60,951 nucleotides of DNA from positions 1 to 60,951 of the forward strand of contig CAMNTQ010000015.1 in the NCBI GenBank assembly GCA_946558695.1, read 5' to 3'. Position numbers and translations under genes: made by a program. This DNA is from an uncultured Lachnospiraceae bacterium. GTDB lineage: Bacteria; Bacillota; Clostridia; Lachnospirales; Lachnospiraceae. The first letter of the stretch is position 1. Every line of letters begins with the position of its first letter. The notes under the pieces are model-generated. The model saw only the letters and a list, made by a program, of their open reading frames with translations, was not told where the DNA came from and made no database searches. This document shows positions 42,783 through 51,459 of this stretch, in pieces.

Positions 42783-43634
42783 ATGGACATATATGAAAAA
42801 AGAGGTTATCTAAACAGCGAGTTTCGCTTATTCCACCTTACTGACAAGGAATCCGGCGAGATCAAAACCCATTACCACGACTTCGACAAGATCACCATCT
42901 TCCTCAAAGGGCGGGTTTCCTACATGATTGAAGGGAGGACTTATGAACTGAAGCCCTACGATATCGTTCTTGTAAAACACAATGACATGCACCGTCTTAC
43001 AGTAGACAACTCTAAAGTTTATGACAGAATCATCGTCTATATCTCTCCAAACTTTATGAACGCCTACCGGACGGATACTTACGATCTAAATTTTTGTTTT
43101 CAGAAGGCGCAGGCTGAGCATTCCAACGTCCTGCGCATCCCGTCTCTCGAAAAAAGCTCCCTGTTCGGTTCCATTGTACGGCTGGAAAAATCCTTTTCTG
43201 ACAAAGGATATGCCGCCGAACTCTACAGACAGGTCTTATTTCTGGAATTTATGATACACTTAAACAGAGCCGCCCTGAAAAACCGGCTGGAATTCATCGA
43301 CACAGAACATATTTCCAAGGTGGCCGGTATCCTCCAGTATATCAACGACAACCTGACAGACGATCTGAATATCGACCGCATCTCAAGTACCTTTTTTGTC
43401 AGCAAATATTATATGATGAGACAATTCAAGCAGGAAACCGGATATACGCTTGGAAACTACATTTCCCGCAAACGGCTCCTGCTTGCCAAGGAACTTATAT
43501 TATCCGGAGTACCGGGCACACAGGCCTGCTTTGACTGCGGCTATAAAGACTATTCCACCTTTTCAAGAGCTTACAGACGGCTTTTCGGAGAATCTCCGAG
43601 GGATACTTTATCCCAGATATCCGCCGGAACATAG
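42783..43634 (+). CDS. AraC-family regulator with N-terminal cupin
   Basis: A 283-residue regulator. Residues 1-100 form an AraC-type cupin (THYHDFDKITIFLKGRVSYMIEGRTYELKPYDIVLVKHNDMHRL). The C-terminal 100 residues contain the two HTH motifs, DLNIDRISSTFFVSKYYMMRQFKQETGYTLGNYISRKRL and GTQACFDCGYKDYSTFSRAYRRLFGESP. The first 30 residues have His pairs that could bind a sugar or metal. Target unknown. Its last 64 nt overlap the end of hflX on the other strand, so both C-termini share DNA. Confidence 0.88.
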   Translation: MDIYEKRGYLNSEFRLFHLTDKESGEIKTHYHDFDKITIFLKGRVSYMIEGRTYELKPYDIVLVKHNDMHRLTVDNSKVYDRIIVYISPNFMNAYRTDTYDLNFCFQKAQAEHSNVLRIPSLEKSSLFGSIVRLEKSFSDKGYAAELYRQVLFLEFMIHLNRAALKNRLEFIDTEHISKVAGILQYINDNLTDDLNIDRISSTFFVSKYYMMRQFKQETGYTLGNYISRKRLLLAKELILSGVPGTQACFDCGYKDYSTFSRAYRRLFGESPRDTLSQISAGT

Positions 43635-44836
43635 CCCCTCACAAAGATACCGTCTTCCCTGTACTCCTCTTCGGCCAGCTCTCCATACTTGCGGATGAGC
43701 TGGATCTTTCCTGTGTCTTTATAATCATACAGACATTCCACCGCTATCTTCTGCTCTCTTAAGACAGCCTCAATCGTCTCTAATAATTCTGGAATCCCCT
43801 CGCCTGTCTTCGCTGACAGTTTGACGGTATAATCCGCCTGAAAATCCCGGACGATCTGCTCTTTATCCAGTCTGTCCTGTTTATTAAATACGGTGATGAC
43901 AGGCTTATCCCCTACTTTCAGGTTCTTAAGAGTCTCATATACGGTAAACATCTGCTCATCCATCTGCGGATTAGAAGAATCCGCCACATGTAAGATCAAA
44001 TCCGCGTATTTTGCCTCTTCCAGCGTACTTTTAAACGCCTCCACCAGATGATGGGGAAGCTTTTTAATAAATCCTACCGTATCCGTCAAAAGAATCTCCT
44101 GTCCGCTAGGCAGCCTAAGCCCCCTTGTCGTAGGATCAAGGGTCGCAAACAACTTGTCCTCTGCAAAAATATCAGCGTCCGTCAGCTTATTAAGCAGCGT
44201 AGACTTCCCTGCATTCGTGTAGCCCACAATCGCAACGACCGGAATCCGGCTCTTTTTGCGCTGTCCGCGGGTGACCTCCCGATGGCGCTTGACCTCTTTC
44301 AGTTCCCGGTTCAACTGGGCGATCCGGCTCTTAATAAGCCTCCGGTCCATCTCCAGCTTTTTCTCTCCGGGTCCTCTCGTCCCGATTCCTCCGCCGAGTC
44401 TTGAAAGCGCCGTACCAAAACCGGTAAGCCTCGTCTGGCGGTATTTTAACTGGGCAAGCTCCACCTGTATCTTTCCTTCGCTGGTGGAGGCCCTCGCCGC
44501 AAAGATATCAAGGATCAGAAGCGTCCGGTCCATCACCTTCACATCCAGCTCGTCCTGAAGATTCTTCATCTGTGCGGGCGAAAGCTCGTCATCGCATACA
44601 ATCCCCGTTGCCTCTGTCTCCCACAGCATGTCCTTAATCTCTTCAATCTTACCTTTTCCCACATAGGTTCCCGGATGAACCTGCTCCCGGTTCTGAATGA
44701 TCCTGCCTGCGGTCTCTGCTCCCGCCGTCTTCGCAAGCTCAGAAAGCTCGTCTAATGAGCTTTCTGTCAACTCCTGCCCGAAAGTACTGACTCCGACCAG
44801 TAATACCCGCTCTTTCTCTTTTCCTAATTCTATCAT
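43571..44836 (-). CDS. hflX: GTPase HflX
   Basis: A 421-residue ribosome-associated GTPase that splits stalled or heat-stressed 70S ribosomes. The N-terminal domain has HPGTYVGKGKIEEI and VCDDELSPAQMKNLQ; the middle has the Gly-rich GIGTRGPGEKKLEMDRR; the G domain has GYTNAGKSTL, LFATLDPTTR, DTVGFI and NKQD. It lies 15 nt after the TPR lipoprotein gene and probably shares its transcript. The ribosome site is weak (TAGGA at 13 nt). Confidence 0.95.
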   Translation of the reverse strand: MIELGKEKERVLLVGVSTFGQELTESSLDELSELAKTAGAETAGRIIQNREQVHPGTYVGKGKIEEIKDMLWETEATGIVCDDELSPAQMKNLQDELDVKVMDRTLLILDIFAARASTSEGKIQVELAQLKYRQTRLTGFGTALSRLGGGIGTRGPGEKKLEMDRRLIKSRIAQLNRELKEVKRHREVTRGQRKKSRIPVVAIVGYTNAGKSTLLNKLTDADIFAEDKLFATLDPTTRGLRLPSGQEILLTDTVGFIKKLPHHLVEAFKSTLEEAKYADLILHVADSSNPQMDEQMFTVYETLKNLKVGDKPVITVFNKQDRLDKEQIVRDFQADYTVKLSAKTGEGIPELLETIEAVLREQKIAVECLYDYKDTGKIQLIRKYGELAEEEYREDGIFVRGYVPADIWDKVSLGDSPKSRL

Positions 44837-44851
44837 AATTCTATTATAATC

Positions 44852-45376
44852 CTATCTCGTTTCTAAAAATTCCGCTTCCTTCGCGGCCTCCTCATCCTCC
44901 GGATAATCTTTGACATACTCCGAAAGAAGGTTCTTCGCCGTCTCCATATCGCCCAACTTTTCATAAGCAAAAATACAGTTAAACCGCATTGCCTTTGTCA
45001 GTTCATCATCATTCCCGTCAGCCTTTAATCCCTCTTCAAAATACGCAATAGCTTCTTTCATATTGCCTGCCTGAAGTTCACAACTTCCAAGGAGGTTATA
45101 TACTGTTCCCGTCTTTTTGCTGCCTTCCTCCAGCGCGTTTCCCAAAGCTTCCTTTGCACCTTCATAATCTTTTGTCTCCCACAGGGCGATACCGAGTCCT
45201 CTGTAGGAATCCGCTTTATTCTGTTCCTTTTTTACAGCTTCCTTAAACTGCTCTGCCGCCTCCTCATACTGTCCGCTTTCCAATGCCTCCATCCCGCTTT
45301 TGTACGGATTGACAATACATCCCGTCAGCATGATTGCCATCAAAAACACCGCTATATACAAATGAAGCTTTCTCAT
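44852..45376 (-). CDS. TPR-repeat lipoprotein
   Basis: A 174-residue lipoprotein with a signal peptide and lipobox LTGC. About four tetratricopeptide repeats follow: SGMEALESGQYEEAAEQFKEAVKK, SYRGLGIALWETKDYEGAKEAL, VYNLLGSCELQAGNMKEAIAYF and FAYEKLGDMETAKNLLSEYV. It is a scaffold on the outer face of the membrane; partners unknown. Start ATG 45376. It sits 28 nt after a metal ATPase gene and before hflX. Confidence 0.82.
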   Translation of the reverse strand: MRKLHLYIAVFLMAIMLTGCIVNPYKSGMEALESGQYEEAAEQFKEAVKKEQNKADSYRGLGIALWETKDYEGAKEALGNALEEGSKKTGTVYNLLGSCELQAGNMKEAIAYFEEGLKADGNDDELTKAMRFNCIFAYEKLGDMETAKNLLSEYVKDYPEDEEAAKEAEFLETR

Positions 45377-45404
45377 ATTTTCATATCTCCCATTCTTATT
45401 ACAG

Positions 45405-47267
45405 CTATGCTGCATATTTCGCTACACACACCGCATTCAGAATCGCCGCAAACATAACTCCCACTTCCGCAAGGATTGCCTCCCACATTCCAAAGCATCC
45501 GACAACTGCCATCAAAAGAACCATCACCTTAATGATAATTGCAAAAGTAATATTCTCGTTTACTACTTTAATCGTCTCCTTGGCTATACGGATCGCATCT
45601 TTGATTTTAAAGAGCTCACCCTTCACAAGAATCACGTCGGCCGCCTCAACGGCTGCGGCTGAAGCCAAGTCTCCCATAGCGATTCCAACGTCGGCCCTCG
45701 CAAGAACCGGAGCGTCATTGATTCCATCTCCAACACAGACAAGCTTTTCCGAATCATCCTGTATAAACAGGAATTCCTCCAACTGTTCTACCTTCTCCAC
45801 AGGCATCAGGTTAGAATATGCGTAATCCATGTCCAATTCTTCCGCAACCGCTTTTCCTGCTTTTTCCGAATCCCCAGTAAGCATTACCAGAACCCCATTG
45901 CACTGCTGCCTCAGATAGCTCAAAGTTTCGTAAGCATCCTCCCTGATTTCATCAGCAATCACAAAATATCCCACACACTCTTTCTCCACTGCCACATAGA
46001 CAACTGATCCGGCAAACTCTACATTCTCCACTTCCACCTTCTGTCTCTCCATCAGACGCCAATTACCCACATGCACTCTCTTTCCCTCGTAGTTCGCACT
46101 GACGCCGTAGCCCGGCTCTTCATTCACTCTGTATACTTTATTTTTGTCAATAACACCTGTATACGCTTCAAAAAGAGACTGCGCGATCGGATGGTTAGAG
46201 TAACATTCCACATGAGCGGCAAGCTTCAAAAGGTCTCTCTCACTCATTCCATAAGCCTTCACTTCCTTCACGGAAAATGTTCCCTTCGTCAATGTCCCAG
46301 TCTTATCGAACACAAATATATCCGCCTTTGCCAACGTTTCTAAGTAATTCCCTCCTTTGACCAAAATCCCCTGACGCGCGGCGCAGGCAATTCCGCCGAG
46401 AAATGCTATCGGTATCGACATTACAAGCCCGCTTGGGCATGCCACTACCATAAAGATAAGTCCGCGGTAGATCCATGTGTCCCAATTGCCATAGGAAAAT
46501 GTCATAGGAGGATAGACCATAACAAGCACTGATAAAAACAGCATTACCGGCGTATACACTTTGGAAAACTTCGCCACAAATGTCTCGCTCTCTGCCTTAA
46601 GATTCTGTGCATCTTCAACCATAGTCATAATCTTAGACACTGTAGAATCCTCATAAGTTTTCACAACTTTCGCTTCTATCACTCCGCTTAAGTTTATACA
46701 TCCGCTGTATATTCTGTCCCCGGGCCTCGCAAGCTGCGGTATCGCCTCCCCTGTCAGCGCCTTCGTATCAATCGTTGTCACTCCGCTTAACACTACCGCA
46801 TCCACCGGAATCCGTTCTCCCGGCTTGATCACGATAATATTGTACAGATTAAGCTCCCACGGTTCTACCTGTATCTCCTCTCCCAATGTCTTACGGGTTG
46901 CGTAAGCCGGACGGATATCCGTCATCTCCGCAATAGACCGCTTTGCACTGTCTGTCGCAAACTCCTCAAATATCAATCCAAGATCGTACAATAGGATAAC
47001 AAATACGCCTTCAATGTATCTTCCAATACCAAAAGCTCCCACTGTGGCAAGAATGATCAGGATATTCTCTGTCGGAATCTTTTTCTGCATAAGCTTTTCG
47101 CTCAGTTTTTTAAATGAGTCAAAACCTATCACCAAATATGCTGTAAGAAAAACGGCAAACTTCACCCAGTCTGTCAAAGTCATGCGGAATGCCAGAATAA
47201 CCCCGCATATATAAATTACTACTCCTACACTATAAATAATACTTATTCTCTTCAACTGCGTCGTCAT
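45405..47267 (-). CDS. P1B-type ATPase with CPS motif and no metal-binding N-domain
   Basis: A 620-residue heavy-metal P-type ATPase. It has LTGEAIP (actuator), FDKTGTLTKG (phosphorylation site), SNHPIAQS (P1B HP motif) and GDGINDAPVLARADVG. The transmembrane metal motif normally CPC reads ACPSGL. The M7-M8 pair that in ZntA is Lys and Asp (ADTG) reads Lys and Glu here (LAEVG). There is no HMA domain or His-rich tail. It likely moves a metal ion, but its specificity may differ from its neighbour. Start ATG 47267 is preceded by AAGGGA; a TTG at 47297 is possible. Confidence 0.85.
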   Translation of the reverse strand: MTTQLKRISIIYSVGVVIYICGVILAFRMTLTDWVKFAVFLTAYLVIGFDSFKKLSEKLMQKKIPTENILIILATVGAFGIGRYIEGVFVILLYDLGLIFEEFATDSAKRSIAEMTDIRPAYATRKTLGEEIQVEPWELNLYNIIVIKPGERIPVDAVVLSGVTTIDTKALTGEAIPQLARPGDRIYSGCINLSGVIEAKVVKTYEDSTVSKIMTMVEDAQNLKAESETFVAKFSKVYTPVMLFLSVLVMVYPPMTFSYGNWDTWIYRGLIFMVVACPSGLVMSIPIAFLGGIACAARQGILVKGGNYLETLAKADIFVFDKTGTLTKGTFSVKEVKAYGMSERDLLKLAAHVECYSNHPIAQSLFEAYTGVIDKNKVYRVNEEPGYGVSANYEGKRVHVGNWRLMERQKVEVENVEFAGSVVYVAVEKECVGYFVIADEIREDAYETLSYLRQQCNGVLVMLTGDSEKAGKAVAEELDMDYAYSNLMPVEKVEQLEEFLFIQDDSEKLVCVGDGINDAPVLARADVGIAMGDLASAAAVEAADVILVKGELFKIKDAIRIAKETIKVVNENITFAIIIKVMVLLMAVVGCFGMWEAILAEVGVMFAAILNAVCVAKYAA

Positions 47268-47298
47268 AATACTTCCCTTTTTTGTATCTATATTCAAA

Positions 47299-47658
47299 TC
47301 ATTCCTGAATATGCTCCATTCCCTGACTGATAATATTCTGAATATGGCCGTCTGCCAGAGAATAATACACAGTCTTGCCTTCTCTGCGGTTTTTCACCAG
47401 CTTCATCTGCTTCAGCACACGAAGCTGGTGCGAAATCGCAGACTGTGTCATCTCAAGAAGCTCCGCCAGATCACAGACACACATCTCCGACTCAAGCAGC
47501 ACACATAATATCTTCACCCTCGTAGCATCCCCGAACACTTTATAAAAATCTGCCAATTCCTTTATAAGCTCTTCTTCTGGCAGCAATTTCTTTACCTTTT
47601 GTATCATGTCCTCGTGAACACATGTAACGTCACAGCATTCAACTTCTGCTTTTTCCAT
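47299..47658 (-). CDS. ArsR/SmtB-family metal sensor (CadC-like)
   Basis: A 119-residue winged-helix repressor. It carries residues for both known metal sites of the family. The alpha3N/CadC site has Cys8/Cys9, Cys13, Cys60 and Cys62 (CVCDLAELL). The alpha5/CzrA site has Asp103, His105, His116 and Glu119 (ADGHIQNIISQGMEHIQE). The recognition helix is TQSAISHQLRVLKQMKLV. It probably derepresses the ATPase genes on Zn, Cd or Pb. Start ATG 47658 after AAAGGA; a longer start at 47679 is less likely. It is the first gene of the unit with the CPS ATPase, TPR lipoprotein and hflX. Confidence 0.9.
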   Translation of the reverse strand: MEKAEVECCDVTCVHEDMIQKVKKLLPEEELIKELADFYKVFGDATRVKILCVLLESEMCVCDLAELLEMTQSAISHQLRVLKQMKLVKNRREGKTVYYSLADGHIQNIISQGMEHIQE

Positions 47659-47746
47659 ATACTTTTTCCTTTCATTCATGATACTTAAAGCCCCAAAACC
47701 ATACCAACCCATACAAGCACGTTCTCATGACTCTCGTAACATATTA

Positions 47747-47785
47747 ATTATGCCAAATGGTCAAATCTATTTCAACCACTTGGCA
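47747..47785 (-). promoter_or_regulatory. arsR promoter and inverted-repeat operator
   Basis: On the minus strand TTGAAA (47770-47775), a 17-nt spacer and CATAAT (47747-47752) form the promoter. TGCCAAATGGT (47751-47761) and ACCACTTGGCA (47775-47785) are 11-bp arms with one mismatch. They span the spacer, where a bound repressor blocks polymerase. Confidence 0.72.
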
Positions 47786-47820
47786 CAAAGTTAATAAAAA
47801 CGTAATTATTTTTTACCCTA

Positions 47821-50217
47821 TCAGACGCAGTCCGTCCGCCCCGTCAGGGGCTTGCTTTGGGGGATGCCATGACGGGCATACAAGATCCGAATCGAATTCA
47901 GAACACACAGCATAGCAACTCCAGTATCCGCAAATACTGCCATCCACATATTCGCATATCCGGCAAATCCTAAAATTACCACAAGTAATTTGACCGCCAG
48001 TGCGAATACGACGTTCTGCATGGCAACCCGCCCGGTGCTTTTCGCAATCTTTACAGAATCCACAATTGCCTGGACCGAAGATGTCATGAACACCACATCC
48101 GCCGCTTCAATCGCCGCATCCGCACCGCTTCCCATGGCCGCTCCCACATCCGCTCCTGCAAGCACCGGAGCATCGTTGATCCCATCGCCCACAAACATGA
48201 CTTCTCCATGACGTTTCCGAATATCCTTAAGGTGCGAAAGCTTCTCCTGCGGCAGAAGTTGCGCATGGACCTCCTCAATCCCGATTCTATCTGCAACAGC
48301 ATGCGCACTCTGGCTTGCATCGCCGGTTAGCATCACTGTAAAAAGTCCAGCATATTTCATATTTTTCACAGCCTCTTTGGCCTCTTCTTTTATAATATCG
48401 TTGATGATCAGATAGCCTTCCAGTTCCCCTTCTACGGCGATCAGAACTTCCGTTCCACCCTCTTCCCAGTGGAATTTCTCCAAATTTATTCCATTCGCTT
48501 CCATCAATGCTCTATTTCCGCAAAGAACTTCTCCCTCAGGAAAAACAGCTTTAATACCCTTCCCAGATATCTCCTGTACTTCCTTCGGTCTTACAGACTC
48601 CAGCCCTCTTTTCCTTGCCTCCTGAACAATACTGTTCCCGATTGGATGCGAAGAGTCCAATTCACAGTCCGCCGCGATGGAAAGAATCTGCTTCTCTGTC
48701 AGCCTGCGGACTGTCACAATTCTCTCAACTGCAAAGTTCCCTTTTGTAACCGTCCCCGTCTTATCCATGACGACGGTTTTGATATCTTTTAGTGCTTCAA
48801 TTGCCAGACCGCCCTTAAACAAAATTCCTGTTTTAGATCCGGCTCCGATCCCGGAAAAGAATGCCAAAGGCACACTGAGCACCAGCGCACATGGGCAGCT
48901 TATAACAAGAAATGTAATGGCCGTATAAATCCAGTGATTCCAGTCCCCGCTTACCAGCGACGGGACGACTGCCGTAAGAACCGCCGCCGCTACGACAATC
49001 GGTGTGTATATTCTGGCAAACCTTGTAATAAAACGGTCTATCTTTGGCTTGCTTGCAGCCGCATTTTCCACCGAATCAAGAATTCTTGTCACCATAGACT
49101 CACTCAGCGGTTTCTCAACCCTTACCTTTAATACGCCCTGCTCATTCACGCATCCGGAGATAACTTCCATTCCTTCTCTGACGTGAACAGGAACCGGCTC
49201 GCCTGTCACCGGAGAGGTATCAATTCTACTCTCTCCATGCAGTACAGTTCCATCCAGCGGAATCCGGTCTCCCGGCCGTATCATGATTACATCTCCCACT
49301 TTTGCCTTGTCCGCCGGTATCTCCTTCACACTCTCTTCCTCTACAAGATTTACTACTTCCGGACGCAAATCCACTGCCTCCATAATCTGTGAGCGGCTTC
49401 TTTCCACTGCCACATCTTCAAAAAATTCACCTACCCGGTAAAAAAGCATAACTCCCACCGCCTCTGCAAAATCGCCGATTGCAAATGCTGCGATCGTCGC
49501 TACGCTCATCAAAAAGTTCTCGTCAAAAACCCGCCCGTTTTTCAGGTTTTTCAACGCTTTCCATATAATCTCAAATCCAAGGATCAGATAAGCAAGAATA
49601 AATACGATTTGATTCACTAACGGAGCTGTTTCCATATTTTCCGCTGTAATACCGGCGATAAAGAGAACTGCTCCAGAGCCGATTCCTAAAATATCCGCTT
49701 TATTCGTTTCAAAAAACCCTCGCTTTTCTTTTTTCTTTGCTTCTTTTACCTCCTTCGGAACTACAATAACCTCTGACTCTATAGAAGAACATATTTTCTG
49801 CAGTTTGGGAAGAAGGTTCTTTTGATGGTCGGATGCCACCACCAGCTTCTTTGTGGCAAATGTAATCGCGGCCGCCTCAACTTCAGGCAAAGCATTGATC
49901 TTTCTTTCCATCTTCGCTGCGCAGTTAGCACACCCAAGGTTCTCCAATATGTAAATTTTCTGGGTAATGCCTGCCGGCATCTCGTGAATGTCTTTCGGGC
50001 TTTCTTCATGATGATGTCCGTGATCGTGCCCGCAGCCGCAGCCTTCCCCGTGATCGTGACGGTGCGCATGTTCGTGATGTTCATGGCCGCAGCCGCAGTT
50101 TTCCCCGTGATCGTGACGGTGCGCATGTTCATGATGTTCATGACCGCACTCTTCTTCATGGTCCTGATAAATATGTTGTTCATGATGTTTGTGTAACTTT
50201 TCTTCTAGCCTGCTCAT
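47821..50217 (-). CDS. Zn/Cd/Pb-type P1B ATPase with His-rich repeat N-terminus
   Basis: A 798-residue exporter. Residues 1-80 are His/Cys-rich with two near-identical 19-residue units (HEHHEHAHRHDHGENCGCG). An HMA domain with GCANCAAKM spans about 86-155. Core motifs: CPCAL in M6, VMDKTGTVTKG, DSSHPIGNS, GDGINDAPVLAGADVG, and the ZntA-type Lys and Asp of M7-M8 (VKLLVV and FADTG). This set indicates P1B-2 metal specificity (Zn, Cd, Pb). Export is from the cytoplasm. GGAG lies before the ATG, and an SmtB-type operator lies upstream. Confidence 0.92.
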   Translation of the reverse strand: MSRLEEKLHKHHEQHIYQDHEEECGHEHHEHAHRHDHGENCGCGHEHHEHAHRHDHGEGCGCGHDHGHHHEESPKDIHEMPAGITQKIYILENLGCANCAAKMERKINALPEVEAAAITFATKKLVVASDHQKNLLPKLQKICSSIESEVIVVPKEVKEAKKKEKRGFFETNKADILGIGSGAVLFIAGITAENMETAPLVNQIVFILAYLILGFEIIWKALKNLKNGRVFDENFLMSVATIAAFAIGDFAEAVGVMLFYRVGEFFEDVAVERSRSQIMEAVDLRPEVVNLVEEESVKEIPADKAKVGDVIMIRPGDRIPLDGTVLHGESRIDTSPVTGEPVPVHVREGMEVISGCVNEQGVLKVRVEKPLSESMVTRILDSVENAAASKPKIDRFITRFARIYTPIVVAAAVLTAVVPSLVSGDWNHWIYTAITFLVISCPCALVLSVPLAFFSGIGAGSKTGILFKGGLAIEALKDIKTVVMDKTGTVTKGNFAVERIVTVRRLTEKQILSIAADCELDSSHPIGNSIVQEARKRGLESVRPKEVQEISGKGIKAVFPEGEVLCGNRALMEANGINLEKFHWEEGGTEVLIAVEGELEGYLIINDIIKEEAKEAVKNMKYAGLFTVMLTGDASQSAHAVADRIGIEEVHAQLLPQEKLSHLKDIRKRHGEVMFVGDGINDAPVLAGADVGAAMGSGADAAIEAADVVFMTSSVQAIVDSVKIAKSTGRVAMQNVVFALAVKLLVVILGFAGYANMWMAVFADTGVAMLCVLNSIRILYARHGIPQSKPLTGRTDCV
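50020..50160. repeat. Tandem 57-bp repeats in the His-rich coding region
   Basis: Two nearly identical 57-bp units encode the metal-binding repeat, with partial flanking copies. Length change by slipped mispairing would keep the frame and alter the number of His/Cys ligands. Confidence 0.7.
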
Positions 50218-50245
50218 GATATTTCTCCTGATTTTCTATTTATTG

Positions 50246-50271
50246 AACATATGAACAATTATTCATATGTT
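50246..50271. promoter_or_regulatory. ArsR/SmtB-type operator before the CPC ATPase gene
   Basis: AACATATGAA (50246-50255) and TTCATATGTT (50262-50271) are perfect 10-bp arms around a 6-nt centre. The core TGAACA-N-TTCA matches the classic SmtB/CzrA/CadC operator. The sensor at 47299-47658 is the obvious candidate to bind it. Confidence 0.8.
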
Positions 50272-50324
50272 ATTTATAGTAAACCACATGAAACAAGATT
50301 TGTCAACACGTATATTAAATGTTT

Positions 50325-50808
50325 TTATAATATATCCAATTTTTTGAGATGCCTGAAATTTCCCGATAATGACAAAGCGCCGGCATTCCGCATCACTGCA
50401 AAACACCGGCGCCGTTTTACCGTCTTAACCAGCGATTTCTTCCCAAATTTCTTTCCGCACTGTGCTGCAAAAATCTCATATCCTCCCGCTCCCTGCACGG
50501 CCTTCCAACTCAGTTTGAGAGTATTTCCTTTCCACCCTGCTGATACACCGGAATCCAGTTTCTGTGAATTTTTCACCACTTCCTTCGACGAAACGACTTA
50601 TTTGGAGTTCGCTGCCGTTGGTTTTTTCACCGGTGCGTTTGCTGATGGGTTCTTCGGCTTTTCCGCCGGTGTCGGCGTTGGCGTCGGAACAGGTACTTCC
50701 CCTTTCATGTTATAAAATGTAAAGGTTTGGATAACAGAAGTGGAATCATCTGCTGTTATTTTACCAGTGACCTCTTTACCATCGGAAATTGCAACAGTAT
50801 TGCTTTTT
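50325..50808 (-). pseudogene. Remnant of a surface protein with Pro-rich linker and fibronectin-III-like domain
   Basis: The minus strand from about 50808 reads KSNTVAISDGKEVTGKITAD ... YNMKGEVPVPTPTPTPAEKP and stops at 50598. A second frame continues to 50325 with GNTLKLSWKAVQGAGGYEIFAAQCGKKF, typical of Lachnospiraceae Fn3 repeats. The two pieces are out of frame and no start or signal peptide remains. Together they look like the decayed 3' end of a secreted protein. The gap upstream is closed by rubrerythrin. Confidence 0.62.
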
Positions 50809-50837
50809 TACAGATGTATTCAGCCAATAATACAGGA

Positions 50838-51374
50838 TTAGTAATTCTCTGCATGTACTTCAAAATAACTCTGCGGATGCGCGCATACCGGGCATACCTC
50901 CGGAGCTTTTGTACCGACCACGATATGTCCACAGTTTCTGCACTCCCATACCTTCACTTCGCTCTTTGCGAAAACTTCTTTTGTCTCTACATTTTTCAGC
51001 AGCGCGCGGTATCTCTCTTCATGGTGCTTTTCAATCTCTGCCACTGCGCGGAATTTCTCTGCCAGCTCTGGAAATCCTTCTTCTTCCGCTGTCTTGGCAA
51101 AGCCCGCATACATATCTGTCCATTCAAAGTTCTCCCCGGCCGCTGCTGCTCCAAGATTCTCGGCAGTATTTCCGATTCCCTGCAATTCCTTAAACCACAT
51201 CTTCGCATGCTCTTTTTCATTGTCCGCAGTCTTAAGGAATAAAGCCGCTATCTGCTCATATCCTTCCTTCTTGGCCGCGGATGCAAAATATGTATACTTA
51301 TTTCTTGCCTGCGATTCTCCCGCAAACGCCGCCTCAAGATTCTTCTTTGTCTGTGTACCTTCATATTTACTCAT
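50838..51374 (-). CDS. rbr: Rubrerythrin
   Basis: A 178-residue peroxide-reducing protein of anaerobes. The N-terminal ferritin-like domain has [48 protein letters not shown] and [14 protein letters not shown], which supply the Glu/His ligands of the di-iron site. The C-terminal rubredoxin domain has CRNCGH and CPVCAHP. It removes hydrogen peroxide in the cytoplasm. It has its own strong promoter and a good ribosome site. Confidence 0.96.
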   Translation of the reverse strand: MSKYEGTQTKKNLEAAFAGESQARNKYTYFASAAKKEGYEQIAALFLKTADNEKEHAKMWFKELQGIGNTAENLGAAAAGENFEWTDMYAGFAKTAEEEGFPELAEKFRAVAEIEKHHEERYRALLKNVETKEVFAKSEVKVWECRNCGHIVVGTKAPEVCPVCAHPQSYFEVHAENY

Positions 51375-51416
51375 ATCTGGTCCTCCTTTTTCTCTTTTGT
51401 CTTTGACCCCAACGTC

Positions 51417-51445
51417 ATTATATCTTTTATATTATTTTATATCAA
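51417..51445 (-). promoter_or_regulatory. Rubrerythrin promoter
   Basis: On the minus strand TTGATA (51440-51445), a 17-nt spacer and TATAAT (51417-51422) are near consensus, 43 nt before the start codon. No obvious PerR box is seen. Confidence 0.75.
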
Positions 51446-51459
51446 GTATTTTACATCGT

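Noticed and set aside
50251..50715. A 154-codon plus-strand frame
   Set aside because: It is antisense to the Fn3/Pro-rich remnant, whose residues match known surface-protein composition better.
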